Assembly (NCBI GenBank): GCA_029255685.2
Contig: CM055312.2
Span: 8,518,649-8,582,648, forward strand
Direction: 5' to 3'
Source: Silene conica
Taxonomy: Eukaryota; Streptophyta; Magnoliopsida; Caryophyllales; Caryophyllaceae
DNA length: 64,000 nucleotides
The notes under the pieces were generated by a model. That model had not been told where the DNA came from, searched no databases, and saw only the letters and a list, made by a program, of their open reading frames with translations. Of the stretch, positions 48,941 through 58,839 are shown piece after piece (positions within the stretch are counted from its first letter, which is position 1; every line of letters starts with the position of its first letter). Position numbers and translations under genes: made by a program.

Positions 48941-49314
48941 TGAGGTTCGGAAAGCGTGGGAAATTGAGTCAAAAGTTTGTTGGACCATTCGAGATTTTGG
49001 ACAGAGTTGGAGAGGTAGCATATCGATTAGCCTTACCTCCAGCCTTATCCAAGGTCCATAATGTGTTCCACGTTTCGCAGTTAAGGAAATATGTGAGTGA
49101 CCCATCGCATGTGTTGAGCTCTGAGGTGATTGAGGTAGATGAACAATTATCATATGTTGAGACACCGAAAGAGATTCTGGATAGGAAGGTTCGGAAGACT
49201 CGGAACGGGGAGACAGCCTTAGTAAAAGTGTTATGGACCAATCATAGCATGGAGGAAGCTACATGGGAGGCTGAGACAGCCATGAGAGAGCGTTACCCGC
49301 ATCTGTTTCCTTGA
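48937..49314 (+). CDS. Gypsy integrase C-terminus and chromodomain
   Basis: Continues pol after the one-base deletion. [20 protein letters not shown] is the GPY/F module. [11 protein letters not shown] and a chromodomain-like end ([35 protein letters not shown]) follow. In chromoviruses this tail steers integration toward marked chromatin. Because of the frameshift it would be detached from integrase in this copy. Confidence 0.9.
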   Translation: MMRFGKRGKLSQKFVGPFEILDRVGEVAYRLALPPALSKVHNVFHVSQLRKYVSDPSHVLSSEVIEVDEQLSYVETPKEILDRKVRKTRNGETALVKVLWTNHSMEEATWEAETAMRERYPHLFP

Positions 49315-49524
49315 GGTAAGTTACGGGACGTAACTCTTATTTTAAGGGGGGTAGAATGTAACATTTCATTTTGTGCGTTGCTTTGACGTTACCGTGTTTC
49401 GAGTCTATATTGGGGGTGTGATATATGTTGTTATATGTTTAACTATGTGATGTTTAACTATGTGTCCGGCGCTATATGTGCGTGGTTGAACTTCGGGACG
49501 AAGTTCATTTTAAGGGGGGAAGAC

Positions 49525-49948
49525 TGTAATACCTCTCATTTGCGAAACTCGGGTTCTGACTCGGAGTTAGCATCTTAAATTTTATTTTATGTTACGGACT
49601 TATATTAATCGTAATTAGATATGCCAATTAATAATAATGTTACGAGTTGGGCCCGGTTCGATTTACGTAAGGAATGTTATATGTATAATAATATGAGGTG
49701 TGACTTTCTATGTATTATTATATGATGTGTGGCTTGTGATTGGGCCAAACATCCCACGACCCAATCACAACACCATTTTCACGCACAAACCCATACAAGC
49801 ACACTCAAACCCATATAAACCCTTCACCCTTCACGTATAAGCAAACCCTACCTCACAACCCTTATAAAACCCGTATACACCCGTTCCCAATCGTAAAAAC
49901 CCTACTTTCCTCCAACTGCCTCCACCCTACACTAGCAACAACGTCCGT

Positions 49949-50000
<52 letters not shown>

Positions 50001-50542
50001 GCGACGGCGGTGACTAAGGGTGTTTTCAAGGGAGCTTTCGAGTCGGTCTCGGCGAGCTTAAGGTGAGTATGTCGTTTCCCTCTCGTTTTGCCTCTTTTTC
50101 CGTGTCTGTTTTGTTAAGCAACGTTGTGAACGGGTTTTGGTGGTGGTCTGAGTTTATGCGACGGTCGTAGGCGTCAGAAATGGCGGCGGTAGTGGGGCTG
50201 TCGGGTTAGAATCGTTAATATAGGGAGGGCGTAGTGCCACCGCTGACTCGGGGGAGGTCGACACGGTGGCACCACGGTGTTGTGGGGCTGTCGACAAGGG
50301 GACTGTCAGTGGTGGTGTCGGGTTTTGTACGGTGGCGTTAAAATGATAGCGTCGGCAGCATAGTGGTTCAGGCGTGGGTCAGGGGTCGTCGACTGTAGTC
50401 GAAGGGGTTGCCGGCGACGGTGGTGAGATGGTCGGTGTTGGGTGTCGCGTGGTTGCCGGCCAGGGGCGGTTGTGGAGGCTGGTGTGTGCGTTTTTAAGGT
50501 TGTCGTAGTTATCGTGGGTTTTAGCGTAACTTATGTAGTTTG

Positions 50543-50588
<46 letters not shown>

Positions 50589-51478
50589 ATTGTTGTAGTT
50601 GTTGTCACTTAAGTGTAATTGAATAGTTTACGTTTTTGTAAAGTTTACATTTCGGGAAACTTTCCGAATGTAGCAAGTCACTATAATTAGCAATTTATAC
50701 TATTCAACATATGAGTTAAGTGAATGGTAGTAATCGTTAAATATTACATGTTTAGGTGACGGTTTCCGCGTGGAATATTTCTAGCAGCTGTCGCTTATCA
50801 TCCTACAAATCGAGGTAGGGGAATCGACTGTGACTTATAATTGTGTTGTGAAATAAGACTGTTTGTTATTGATATATGAGGTTATTGTTATCATTGTGTT
50901 GTTGAAATGATATTGTGTAATTATTACTATATGATGCGGAGAGGAGAATTATGGGTCATGTGATATGGGGTATGTGATATTGGGGCATGTGATATTGGGA
51001 CATGTGATGTGGCCATTGGAGGAGTAGAGACGGGTGGATGAGAAGTGGTGTGTGATCGGAAGTAGTGGTTGAGGCGGTATGGAGGTGGAAGTATGTTTTA
51101 TTATTGTATTGTTATTCATATTTGTCTAGTTTCCTACTCAACCTCGTGGTTGACCCTGTGTATTCATGAACACCTGTGATGAACCAAATTATTGGGGAGC
51201 AGATTGACAGGTACTTGAGACTATGGGAGCGGAAGGGGAAAAGAGCTTGGATCCGGACCAGACTAGAGTCTAGATCACCGTAGTAGTTGTTTACGAGTTG
51301 TTCGGACTTTTGTTTTGTTTTGAGACAATTGTTTTATCAGTTGTTGACTTTATAAACTTTTAATAAAGTACTGCGTTTCCTCCCTTTGTTATCTACTACC
51401 TCGGTACTCCGAGATGGTAACAGCCCTAGTTATTTGAGAACGTCTTGATAAGGCTCTTAAATAAATGGGGGTGTTACA
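49525..51478 (+). repeat. Gypsy 3' LTR, 1954 bp
   Basis: Matches the LTR at 42225 except for a few substitutions, longer (GA)n (about 49953-49994) and (ATT)n (about 50547-50586) runs, and one deletion of a GTCGGGTGG-type unit. High identity points to a recent origin. It is followed by GTAGG of the minisatellite. Confidence 0.95.
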
Positions 51479-51602
51479 GTAGGGACGTGGGCATGGGGTG
51501 GCGTGGGTGGGTAGGGACGTGGGAATGGGTTTTTTTTTTACGTTTTAACCGTATATTTTCAATTTTAATAGTTTAATTTTTTTTGTTTTCAGGAATGGCA
51601 AC

Positions 51603-53065
51603 TGACACCCGTCGTTGAGGGGTGCCAAAGATAAGATTTATAAAACCTCAGCTTAAACTTAGATAGGATAAGTCAAGGGTCGAACCACAAGGAGACAAGG
51701 TTAATTATGTTTGTGAATTTAAAGTCTATTACAAGTAACCAAAAAGGGGGGTTTGAGTTAAGGTTTGAACTAACAACTAAAGGAGCAAATAAACTAGAAA
51801 ATAAAAATAAGGTAAAAGGAGATTAGGAACTTTGGTTCCCCATGGTTAAACAAGTCAATGAAAGGTAAAATAACCAAATAACACAATCCCGAGGAACAAA
51901 GAATAAACCTTTAGGTCAATATTCTACCCAATCCTTACGGTCTCAGGGTTCCTAGAAAAGCACTAAACTTTCGTTCATAGGGCAATCCCAAAGTTGTTGT
52001 TAAACTAATCCTGACAATCTTTCAATCTAAAAGAATTAGTTCACCAACAACAATGGGGGATTGGTAATTTAATCATAAAACTATCAAAATCAAGTCTTTA
52101 CCATGGTTCCCCTAATTTCTAATCACAAGAATTAGCTATGCATCATCTTAATCATAAAATTAACAATAACAAGAATTAAGAACATCAAAGGAATTAACAT
52201 AATTAAAGATGATAATAAAGAGGGAAGCATAGATTGAGAAACAACAATAAGATGAACAACAAGATTAATTGAAAAGGAAAGATTGAATTGTAGCAAACTT
52301 ACAACTTAATTGGAAATCTAAGAACAAAGATGAAAACTTGGTAAATCTTCTCTCTAACTATGGAGTTTTGACTAATATGGACTGCTTTCTAACATAAATT
52401 GCTTGCCCTAATTTTCGAGTTTAGGTCTCCTTAAATAAGTTCTAATTTCAAGATTAAAAGAGTAAAGCCCGAAATAAAAATCGCGGAAACACAGTCGCTG
52501 GGTCGGTCGACCTACTTTTTGGGTTGGTCGACCTCCTAATGACCTAAACACTTTAATGGGCTTCGCGGAAACTTCTGGGTCTGCGCTGAGGTCGGTCGAC
52601 CTACTTTGTGGGTCGGTCGACCTAATGTCGGGACTGCAGCGCGCGTCGATCTTAAAACAGCTGCCATTTCTTCGTTACTTATCGTAATCAAGCGATTCTT
52701 GCGGCGTTGGAAAGCTAAGAGGATAAGGTTTCAACTCCAATTGAAATCACTCCATTATCAGCTCTAGAACTCGAGATATAGCCATTTGAAACAGGCTGCA
52801 ACATCGTGGATCGATTCTTTGCTTGTTAAAGCTATCTTCAGGCCTTGAAATGTGCGCTAGGCTTCGTTCCTTCTTGTCCTTAGTCATGAAAAATCCCGAG
52901 GGCATAAATTTGGTATAAAATCGTCTCTTTTCCGCATAAATCTGCAAAAGGGCATAAAAATACGAAAGTAGACAATTGTTGGGAAATAAATGCTAAAACA
53001 TAGTAAATGAGCGACAAAATGCGTGTAAAAATAGATGTAAAATGTCATAAAATAGGCACGCATCA
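51603..53065 (-). repeat. Solo LTR, 1463 bp, unrelated family
   Basis: TG...CA ends (TGACACCCG...GCACGCATCA) with a perfect 5-bp target duplication GCAAC (51598-51602 and 53066-53070). Read on the minus strand it begins TGATGCGTGCC and ends GGGTGTCA, a style I associate with Tat/Ogre/Retand-type gypsy LTRs, so sense is probably minus. No internal region remains, so it arose by LTR-LTR recombination. It carries two 21-bp-spaced GGTCGGTCGACC pairs. Confidence 0.85.
52501..52622. repeat. Two pairs of GGTCGGTCGACC, exact 21-bp spacing
   Basis: Motif starts are 52501/52522 and 52590/52611. The second copy is GGTTGGTCGACC, one change. Spacers are TACTTTTTG and TACTTTGTG. Both pairs are preceded by a CGCGGAAAC segment, and the copia pair at 16752 is preceded by AACGGAAACTTTCTG. 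Confidence 0.9.
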
Positions 53066-53839
53066 GCAACCATGCCGTTGAACGATGAAACTTGGCTTTC
53101 ACAACGGATTGCAGAAGCTGACACAGATCTCGCAAGCCCTGCAGCGGAAAACCCGATGGTGAAAGCATCTCTTGAACATCAACGCAACTACTAGATCAAG
53201 AGGCGTGACGCAGTCCAGTTAGTGAACGAAACTGCAAGTTCGTACCCTCGACGTCCTGACACTCGCCGCCTTGCTCAAGCTTGAAACATGATACGTCTTG
53301 AGCCCTCAGTCTTATCTCAACAGGCAATGCATGTGTATTGCAAGATTATGGACGTCATTAGAATGTATAAAGATAATCACCTAGACGTTAGCGGTGCTCC
53401 AGAGATGCGTGGTTGGTGGGAGTTTGAAAAGACCTTTACGGATAACCGGGGTTATCCCTGTGTATTTTTCATTTTGGGCCAATGAGGTCTGAACGACGGG
53501 ATGTATTAGTTAACTTTTATGACTGTTATGCAACTTTGTTTCAAAATTAGTTAACTTTTATCTTTGTAATTTGTTAAATTTTTAGTAGTGATTAAGGTTT
53601 GTTTGACAATGAAATCGCTCTGTTATCTTGAACGTTTGTAATTTGTTAACTTTTATCTTTGTGTTTTGTTTCACAATGAAATCGCGATTACAATGAACAC
53701 GAAAACCATTCGAAATTGTAATGGTAACATTTTGAGATTTGAAATCACAACGGTTACATTTCAATATTACAACCTAAACAATACAAATAAAGCTCGAAGT
53801 ACAATTTCAAACCGGGGGAGGCTGTCTTCGGCGCCTAGT

Positions 53840-54829
53840 TCAAGGTGTTTTTCCCATTAAAGTATGCCATCTTTCGATGTTCGACGTGTACCAATCGGCA
53901 TAATGTGCTACTGCAGGTTCTCTTGTCCACTCCCAACAAAGATCGATCGGTGGCATGGGTGCTTCGCTCAGTGGGCCACTGTAGTGCAATCTCATCCAAT
54001 GGCTATGATAGTTTAAGATCCACAATACACCGTACGGCCTCGACTCGTGACCCGTGGCCCTCAGCGGTAAGAATGTATAACAATTACATTGCCTATCTCC
54101 TTTGCCCGCCCACTGCCCGATACAACAGATAGTCCAGTTAAACAACGACGCAAAGGCGGTCAAATATTCGGAAGACATCCAATGAAATTCACTGCAACCC
54201 CCGCTGTCGGTAAACTCGATAGCCCTCAATGCATTATCCCATTTGCTCAAAAGCGGAGGCGTACGAGGAGACTCATCAAACACTGTCTTGTACACATCGT
54301 TTCCCTGAATCTCTCTAAGACACCACACTCTCATGACCAAGTGGTCCTTCTGCCGACCCCGGGCGGCATGCGATATCACCCTATAACCACAATGACCATC
54401 AGCAACCACATCAGCCCAACCATCAAAGTGCGCCCATAACTCTTGAGGGACCCCATATTTTTTGGCCCAAGTACACAAAGGTCCCGTTGTGTAACCGACC
54501 TCCAATGGTGCACCAATAGGTCCATCTCCGAAATCAGACACCGTACTGACCGAAGGTGTCGTCGAAGGGCTAGAAAAAATCTTGGCAGATCTTCGTGCAG
54601 CATGCTCAAAACTGGACTTGTTCCGAGTAGTGGAACCCCTCGGTCTCCCCTTGGGGTTTTCTCGAACCTCAGGTGGACGAATATCTTCATCTGCCGGGTG
54701 GAGACCATCTCGAAGTTTCTCAATGATTACCCGTCGCTTCGCTGGATCGCTACCTCTAGCCTGCTCTATAAGAGCCTCAAACACGTCATCATCGGTCTTC
54801 GGCCTATGTTCGGGACTGTCATACACCAA
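53840..54829 (-). CDS. OTU-like cysteine protease ORF of a MULE
   Basis: 329 codons. A basic N-terminal part (GRPRGSTTRNKSSFEHAARR) is followed by an OTU-like core with VADGHCGYRVISHA (Asp and nucleophile Cys), then WILNYHSHWMRLHY with a candidate catalytic His. OTU domains remove ubiquitin-like tags and are known as additions to some plant FAR1/Jittery-type MULE transposases. Directly upstream on the same strand lies a MULE transposase end with SWIM zinc finger, from which it is separated by a small frameshift near 54845. The ORF is probably the C-terminal extension of one polyprotein, so the first Met is doubtful. Confidence 0.7.
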   Translation of the reverse strand: MVYDSPEHRPKTDDDVFEALIEQARGSDPAKRRVIIEKLRDGLHPADEDIRPPEVRENPKGRPRGSTTRNKSSFEHAARRSAKIFSSPSTTPSVSTVSDFGDGPIGAPLEVGYTTGPLCTWAKKYGVPQELWAHFDGWADVVADGHCGYRVISHAARGRQKDHLVMRVWCLREIQGNDVYKTVFDESPRTPPLLSKWDNALRAIEFTDSGGCSEFHWMSSEYLTAFASLFNWTICCIGQWAGKGDRQCNCYTFLPLRATGHESRPYGVLWILNYHSHWMRLHYSGPLSEAPMPPIDLCWEWTREPAVAHYADWYTSNIERWHTLMGKTP

Positions 54830-54840
54830 AGTCCTCCAAA

Positions 54841-55397
54841 TTAAAACAAGTGCACGTCCTCAACGTGGACCCTCCTACCGTTTCTTTGCATCAGAATCAT
54901 AATGCAAGCACAAGGCAACCCGTGAGTAACCTGTATCGCACATCCACAATGCTCTTCAAGCCCGTTCCCCAGCTCCATCTCTCTCTTAATCTCAGCTTCA
55001 ATTAACCTAATGGCTTTGATAGACACATATTTTCGCAATAAGGAGAAAAACGGTCCAGCACTTACAGAATTGGTCAACGATGTCTGTAACTCATGTCGAA
55101 TCTTGGAGTGTTGAGCTTCAAGCATGGAGTGAATACGAGTCCACATAGTGTCGAGGTTCAAGTTTTGACTCCTCAACCAAGCTTTCAGGAGGGAATGACA
55201 CGATCGACTCTACCCGGGAAGTGGCCGTGTTACGAGGTGAAAGTATTTGTTCGTATAGAAAACAACGAACTTTTTCTTGTAATGCGCCCATGATCTCATC
55301 ACATAATCAGCCAAATCTACCCAAGTTTCAGAAAAGGCTTCACATGCTCTCCTAAACTCAGCTTGTGTGGTTGCATTGATCAAGCGATACCAACCCG
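54841..55397 (-). pseudogene. MULE transposase C-terminus with SWIM zinc finger
   Basis: The readable part (55397 down) includes GWYRLINATTQAEF, WVDLADYV and FYTNKYFHL. After a frameshift come LDTMWTRIHSMLEAQH and the SWIM finger CGCAIQVTHGLPCAC. This is the typical tail of FAR1-like Mutator transposases. The DDE catalytic core is missing, because the gene stops abruptly where a CACTA terminus begins at 55398. Confidence 0.75.
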
Positions 55398-55690
55398 CAC
55401 TAGTACAAAAATGTCATTTGGCAACGGTCAAAAAGCACATATGGCAACGGTTCCACGACCGTTGTAAATCGGGGCGTTGCCTTAAACAATCACCTAGGGC
55501 AACGGTTATCAACCGTTGCCAAAAGTGTTTTTTGGCAACAGTTGCTATTAATAACCGTTGCCAAAAGTGACATTTAGCAACGGTCACTGACAACAACCGT
55601 TGTCTTAGGCATACTAAAGGCAACGGTTACTAGCAACAGCCGTTGCCTTATGTATATCAAAGGCAACGGTTCATTTTTAACAACCGTTGC
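55398..55690 (+). mobile_element. CACTA element terminus with subterminal repeats
   Basis: Begins CACTAGTACAAAAATG, a typical plant En/Spm end, flanked by CCG as a possible 3-bp target copy. The next 280 bp hold about eleven GGCAACGGT / ACCGTTGCC repeats in both orientations, the kind of array bound by the element's own DNA-binding protein. It interrupts the MULE gene. The opposite end was not found before 58840. Confidence 0.8.
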
Positions 55691-55929
55691 CATTGCTCAA
55701 TTAAAATTTTTTAAAAAAAAATATTCCAATAATATATTTTTGGGTAAATGTAAAATTTTCTATTAAGATAATAATTAATTACAAACCAAAGTTTAATATA
55801 TAATCAACATTACAAAGCTATATCAATACCTATAGCCAAAAAAAATATGCATATACTAGGATGCAAAAGCACCCTGCTAGTACACCAGATTTTTCTCAGT
55901 TTTGATAATCTCAGTTTTTCTGCTAGGAA

Positions 55930-56092
55930 ACTACACTAGTCCGCTGTCTGCAGTAGATTTTTCGGAGATAATGCTTACGGATAAACTCCGACGAATGTGT
56001 AGTCACCTTTTCAGTTTTGCTGTAGACTATCTGTACAGGAATTTTCCGCTTTAACATGCTGGCCTTGGTTAGAATATCATACAAGTACCTAT
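55930..56092 (-). pseudogene. Unrecognised exon-like fragment
   Basis: On the minus strand, after an acceptor-like TTTATAG, an open stretch reads YLYDILTKASMLKRKIPVQ then SEFIRKHYLRKIYCRQ. The amino-acid mix looks coding and the edge looks spliced, but I cannot name the family. Confidence 0.3.
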
Positions 56093-57089
56093 AAATGACA
56101 GAATTATGAAGTCAGTAATATATAATTGATGCAGTAACAACAATAAAAGAAATCTTAGCAATTACTCTGCAGCTGAATAACATTAAACTATTGCTAAATT
56201 TCAATGTAGTGGATTAGTGGCAGAGGCAGAGAATAGTGAATTCTTTACACAAGTACACAACCAAGGAAACTAAGCTAGAAAAACTCAATGGAATGGACTC
56301 GAGAACTTTACATGAGTTTGTGGTTGCAGCGCCGCCCCTTCTACAAAGAGAAAGAAGTCGCTAACACGATCACTTTATGATAGAAGATCCATGGTAGAAG
56401 TCTATCCAGGCCAGCTGCAGTGGTTGAAGTTATCCATCTGTCCAAATTATGGCCATTTAACATAAGCCCATACCTTGTTCACAACAAATAAATCATGTAT
56501 GGCCTAAAATGTGATGTCTATGCATGTATCGTGTCACGCCCGGTTGAAAATAATGTCAATCTTACTCGTTAAATGCAGCCAAAGTGAACAAACAACACTA
56601 CTATACTAACTAAAACAACAACGGGTTAACTTAAATGGGTGCTGAATTGGAGAAGCAATATATAAACATCAACAAGAGTCAAGAGTTAAGCATATAGATG
56701 AAAAGAAGCAGATGAGACGCAAACACAGAATAATTTATTTATGAAAAGTTGGTCAAACTTATGTGTAGTGACTACTTACAAGTTACAACACCCGAGTAAT
56801 TCATAGTCTTGTTTAATCGGATTGGATTATACTCCGTATAACAGAATTGAATTTGGAAAAGGTATAAAATTAAATGAAACAAGGAAGCAGCTAAGTAATA
56901 GTAAAGAATATTCAAAATAAGTGAAAGAGAGGAAGTAGTCCGTATTAAAATAATAAGAGGTACTTACAAGGGCACTTTGAGTTCTTCAATGGAGAGTATT
57001 GGTGGTCGACAACTTGGGGAAAATACCCACCATCATTACTTACTACTTTATTTTCTTAAAGAACAAGAAAATATCAGTCCCACTGTTAA

Positions 57090-57430
57090 CTATGAGTCCA
57101 AATATTCTACTGTGCCTAAACATTCTTTCACTACTTGGCTAGTCATGAATAAGGGTCTGCCTGTGAGAGGGAAATTGTTTCCATATGAATGTCTGGGTGG
57201 TGCCTAAGCACCAATTCATGGGGTGGTTGATAGCCCATCCAGCCTTGAGGGCTGTTGACAAACGCATACTATATGGGCTAAACATTGATGATAAGTGCTT
57301 CCTGTGTGGCCAGGCCCCTGAAAGCAGTGACCACTTGTTCTTTGGGTATGTATATAGTAAGAGAGTTTTAAAATGGGTGAATCAATGTATGCATATCAAC
57401 TTCCATAAGCACCCTGGTCTGGTTTACTAG
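57090..57430 (+). pseudogene. Two LINE zf-RVT fragments side by side
   Basis: The first fragment reads VPKHSFTTWLVMNKGLPVRG. The second, in another frame from 57185, reads VPKHQFMGWLIAHPALR, GLNIDDKCFLCGQAPESSDH and LFFG. Both match the zinc-binding domain (CxxC...HLFF) found after RT in plant non-LTR elements. Two successive VPKH starts show that two related but different domain ends were joined. No RT domain remains. Confidence 0.7.
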
Positions 57431-57979
57431 CCAAAGTTGTTGATTTAGATGGAATTAAAACAGGCGAAGTTTATACAGTGTTGAGTGATGTTTATACAAT
57501 GTTGGACTCGCAATTTGAATAATTATGAGGAATAAATGAGGGCAAGGATAATTGCATAATACAACTAATAGTAACTACTAAGCGTGAAACAGTTTAAAGG
57601 AAGATTACTTACAATGGATAGAGTAGCATAATTATTGGTCTGCCTCCAAAAATACAACAACATCGTTAGTACGAGGATTTTCAAGTACAGCACAACAAAA
57701 AAAACTCCATTGCAAAGGTCTCATTCTAATGAAAGAAAGTGGGAAAAAGAGAATGAATACCCGGCAGCGGAATGAACAAGAGTAAGCAAGGTCAAGGTCC
57801 AAAGTTTACTCATCTCCTTCACCAAATAGTACACCTTAAAAGAAACGAATCACAAATACAAAAATGGCCGACTTGCAAGCTGCAACGAAATTAAAGTAAT
57901 GAAAGAGTGGTAGTGTACTAGTGTTGTTGATTGCAACATAACATCAACATTACTTGCTGAAGTAACTGATTCAGTTGCA

Positions 57980-58080
57980 GTCACCACTGGTAGATATTGG
58001 GCATGGATGGCAAGTTGATTGCAGTGTTTTCCTTCCAAGTATAGGCGTAAACCTACAATAGGTTTCAGAGAGCTCGACAC
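57980..58080 (-). pseudogene. Captured exon of a MACPF-domain gene (CAD1/NSL1 type)
   Basis: After the acceptor TTTCAG (58086-58081), the minus strand reads VSSSLKPIVGLRLYLEGKH then CNQLAIHAQYLP. The PVTGLRLYLEGK...NRLAIHLQHL motif is characteristic of plant MACPF proteins such as CAD1 and NSL1, which act in cell-death control. Only this exon is recognisable, with substitutions such as HLQHL to HAQYL. It lies within the span of the first CACTA, so transposon capture is the likely route. Confidence 0.75.
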
Positions 58081-58839
58081 CTGAAACCATGGAGATGTAA
58101 AGAGGAGAGCGGGTTATAAATTTTAAATCGGGCAAAACTAACATGACAAGAACTTGAAAAGAACTATAGTAAACCCAAACCAAAACTAACTCGACGTGAA
58201 TTACAACCCAACTCCACGAAAAAGAATAATTTGATGTTCCCGATTATTCTTGGAATTCCCCTATATTGTTTTTCCCTAACCAATGGAATTGTCCGATTTG
58301 GAAACAAGCGGAAATTTGGATCTAAGATGGCTCTTCTAGCCTTAATATTTGAATTAACGCAACATAAATTCTACGGCCCTCCAAATCAATTAGCACCAAT
58401 CATCCCTCATGTACCCTTACCAATTGTCTTGCTTGATATTTGTGCAAATACAAGTAGGGCAATTCCAAAGGAGTAAAAAACTACCCAGAACACGAAATTA
58501 AATGGATTGCTCTACCTCTAAATATGTAACTACTGAACCAGAAACAAACCGGGATACAGACCCAAACCTGAACTACCCCGTACCCAAAACCAAAGTTAAT
58601 GTGGCATTGGAGATCAACAAAACGAGGATTCAAAAGGTGGCGGAGTTAGGGAGAATAAAGGAGGTGAATGTGGTTGTCAGTATGTCACTTGCCAGTGTGA
58701 AAAGAGTGGTAGACAGTCACGAATCCCTGATAACAGGAAGTAGTGGAGGCTACGGATTTCTTTATACTGCCCAAAATATGGTAGGCAGTAGACGTGTATA
58801 TATGATATATAAAAAACTCGAGTCCCTTGAACGTATTAT

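Larger units (their letters stand above)
40634..51478 (+). mobile_element. Ty3/gypsy chromovirus (Tekay/Del-like), truncated tandem dimer
   Basis: Order: 3' part of an internal region (40634-42224), LTR (42225-44152), a full internal region (44153-49524), LTR (49525-51478). The first segment matches 47934-49524 at a constant 7300-bp offset without indels and with about one base change, so two units share the central LTR. The first unit lacks its LTR, gag and most of pol. Its left edge shares GTGGGGT with the flanking minisatellite, suggesting a microhomology deletion. PBS, gag, pol order and a C-terminal chromodomain identify a chromovirus. Confidence 0.93.
51592..53485 (+). pseudogene. Broken gene convergent with the MULE protease ORF
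   Basis: A T-rich tract ending TTTTCAG (51586-51592) looks like a splice acceptor, followed by ATGGCAAC. The solo LTR intervenes, and the frame resumes after its duplicated GCAAC at 53071. It then encodes LNDETWLSQRIAEADTDLAS, crosses an in-frame TAG and a TGA, and ends at 53485 after YKDNHLDVSGAPEMRG and RGYPCVFFILGQ. The 5' exon may lie near 39980-40150, on the far side of the gypsy block. The protein is not recognised. It may be the second gene of the surrounding Mutator-like element. Confidence 0.4.
55691..58839. other. Interior of the first CACTA, with captured fragments
   Basis: No CACTA transposase is present. Recognisable pieces are an unnamed coding-like segment (55930-56092), LINE zinc-binding fragments (57090-57430) and a MACPF exon (57980-58080). 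The remainder is AT-rich with short ORFs. A 123-codon ORF at 58502-58873 runs into the next CACTA end and shows no domain. Confidence 0.5.

Noticed and set aside
57914..57923. GTACTAGTG as the missing right end of the CACTA at 55398
   Set aside because: Only 9 bp match. There are no CCGTTGCC subterminal repeats beside it, and the flanking triplet (TTG) does not match CCG on the left.
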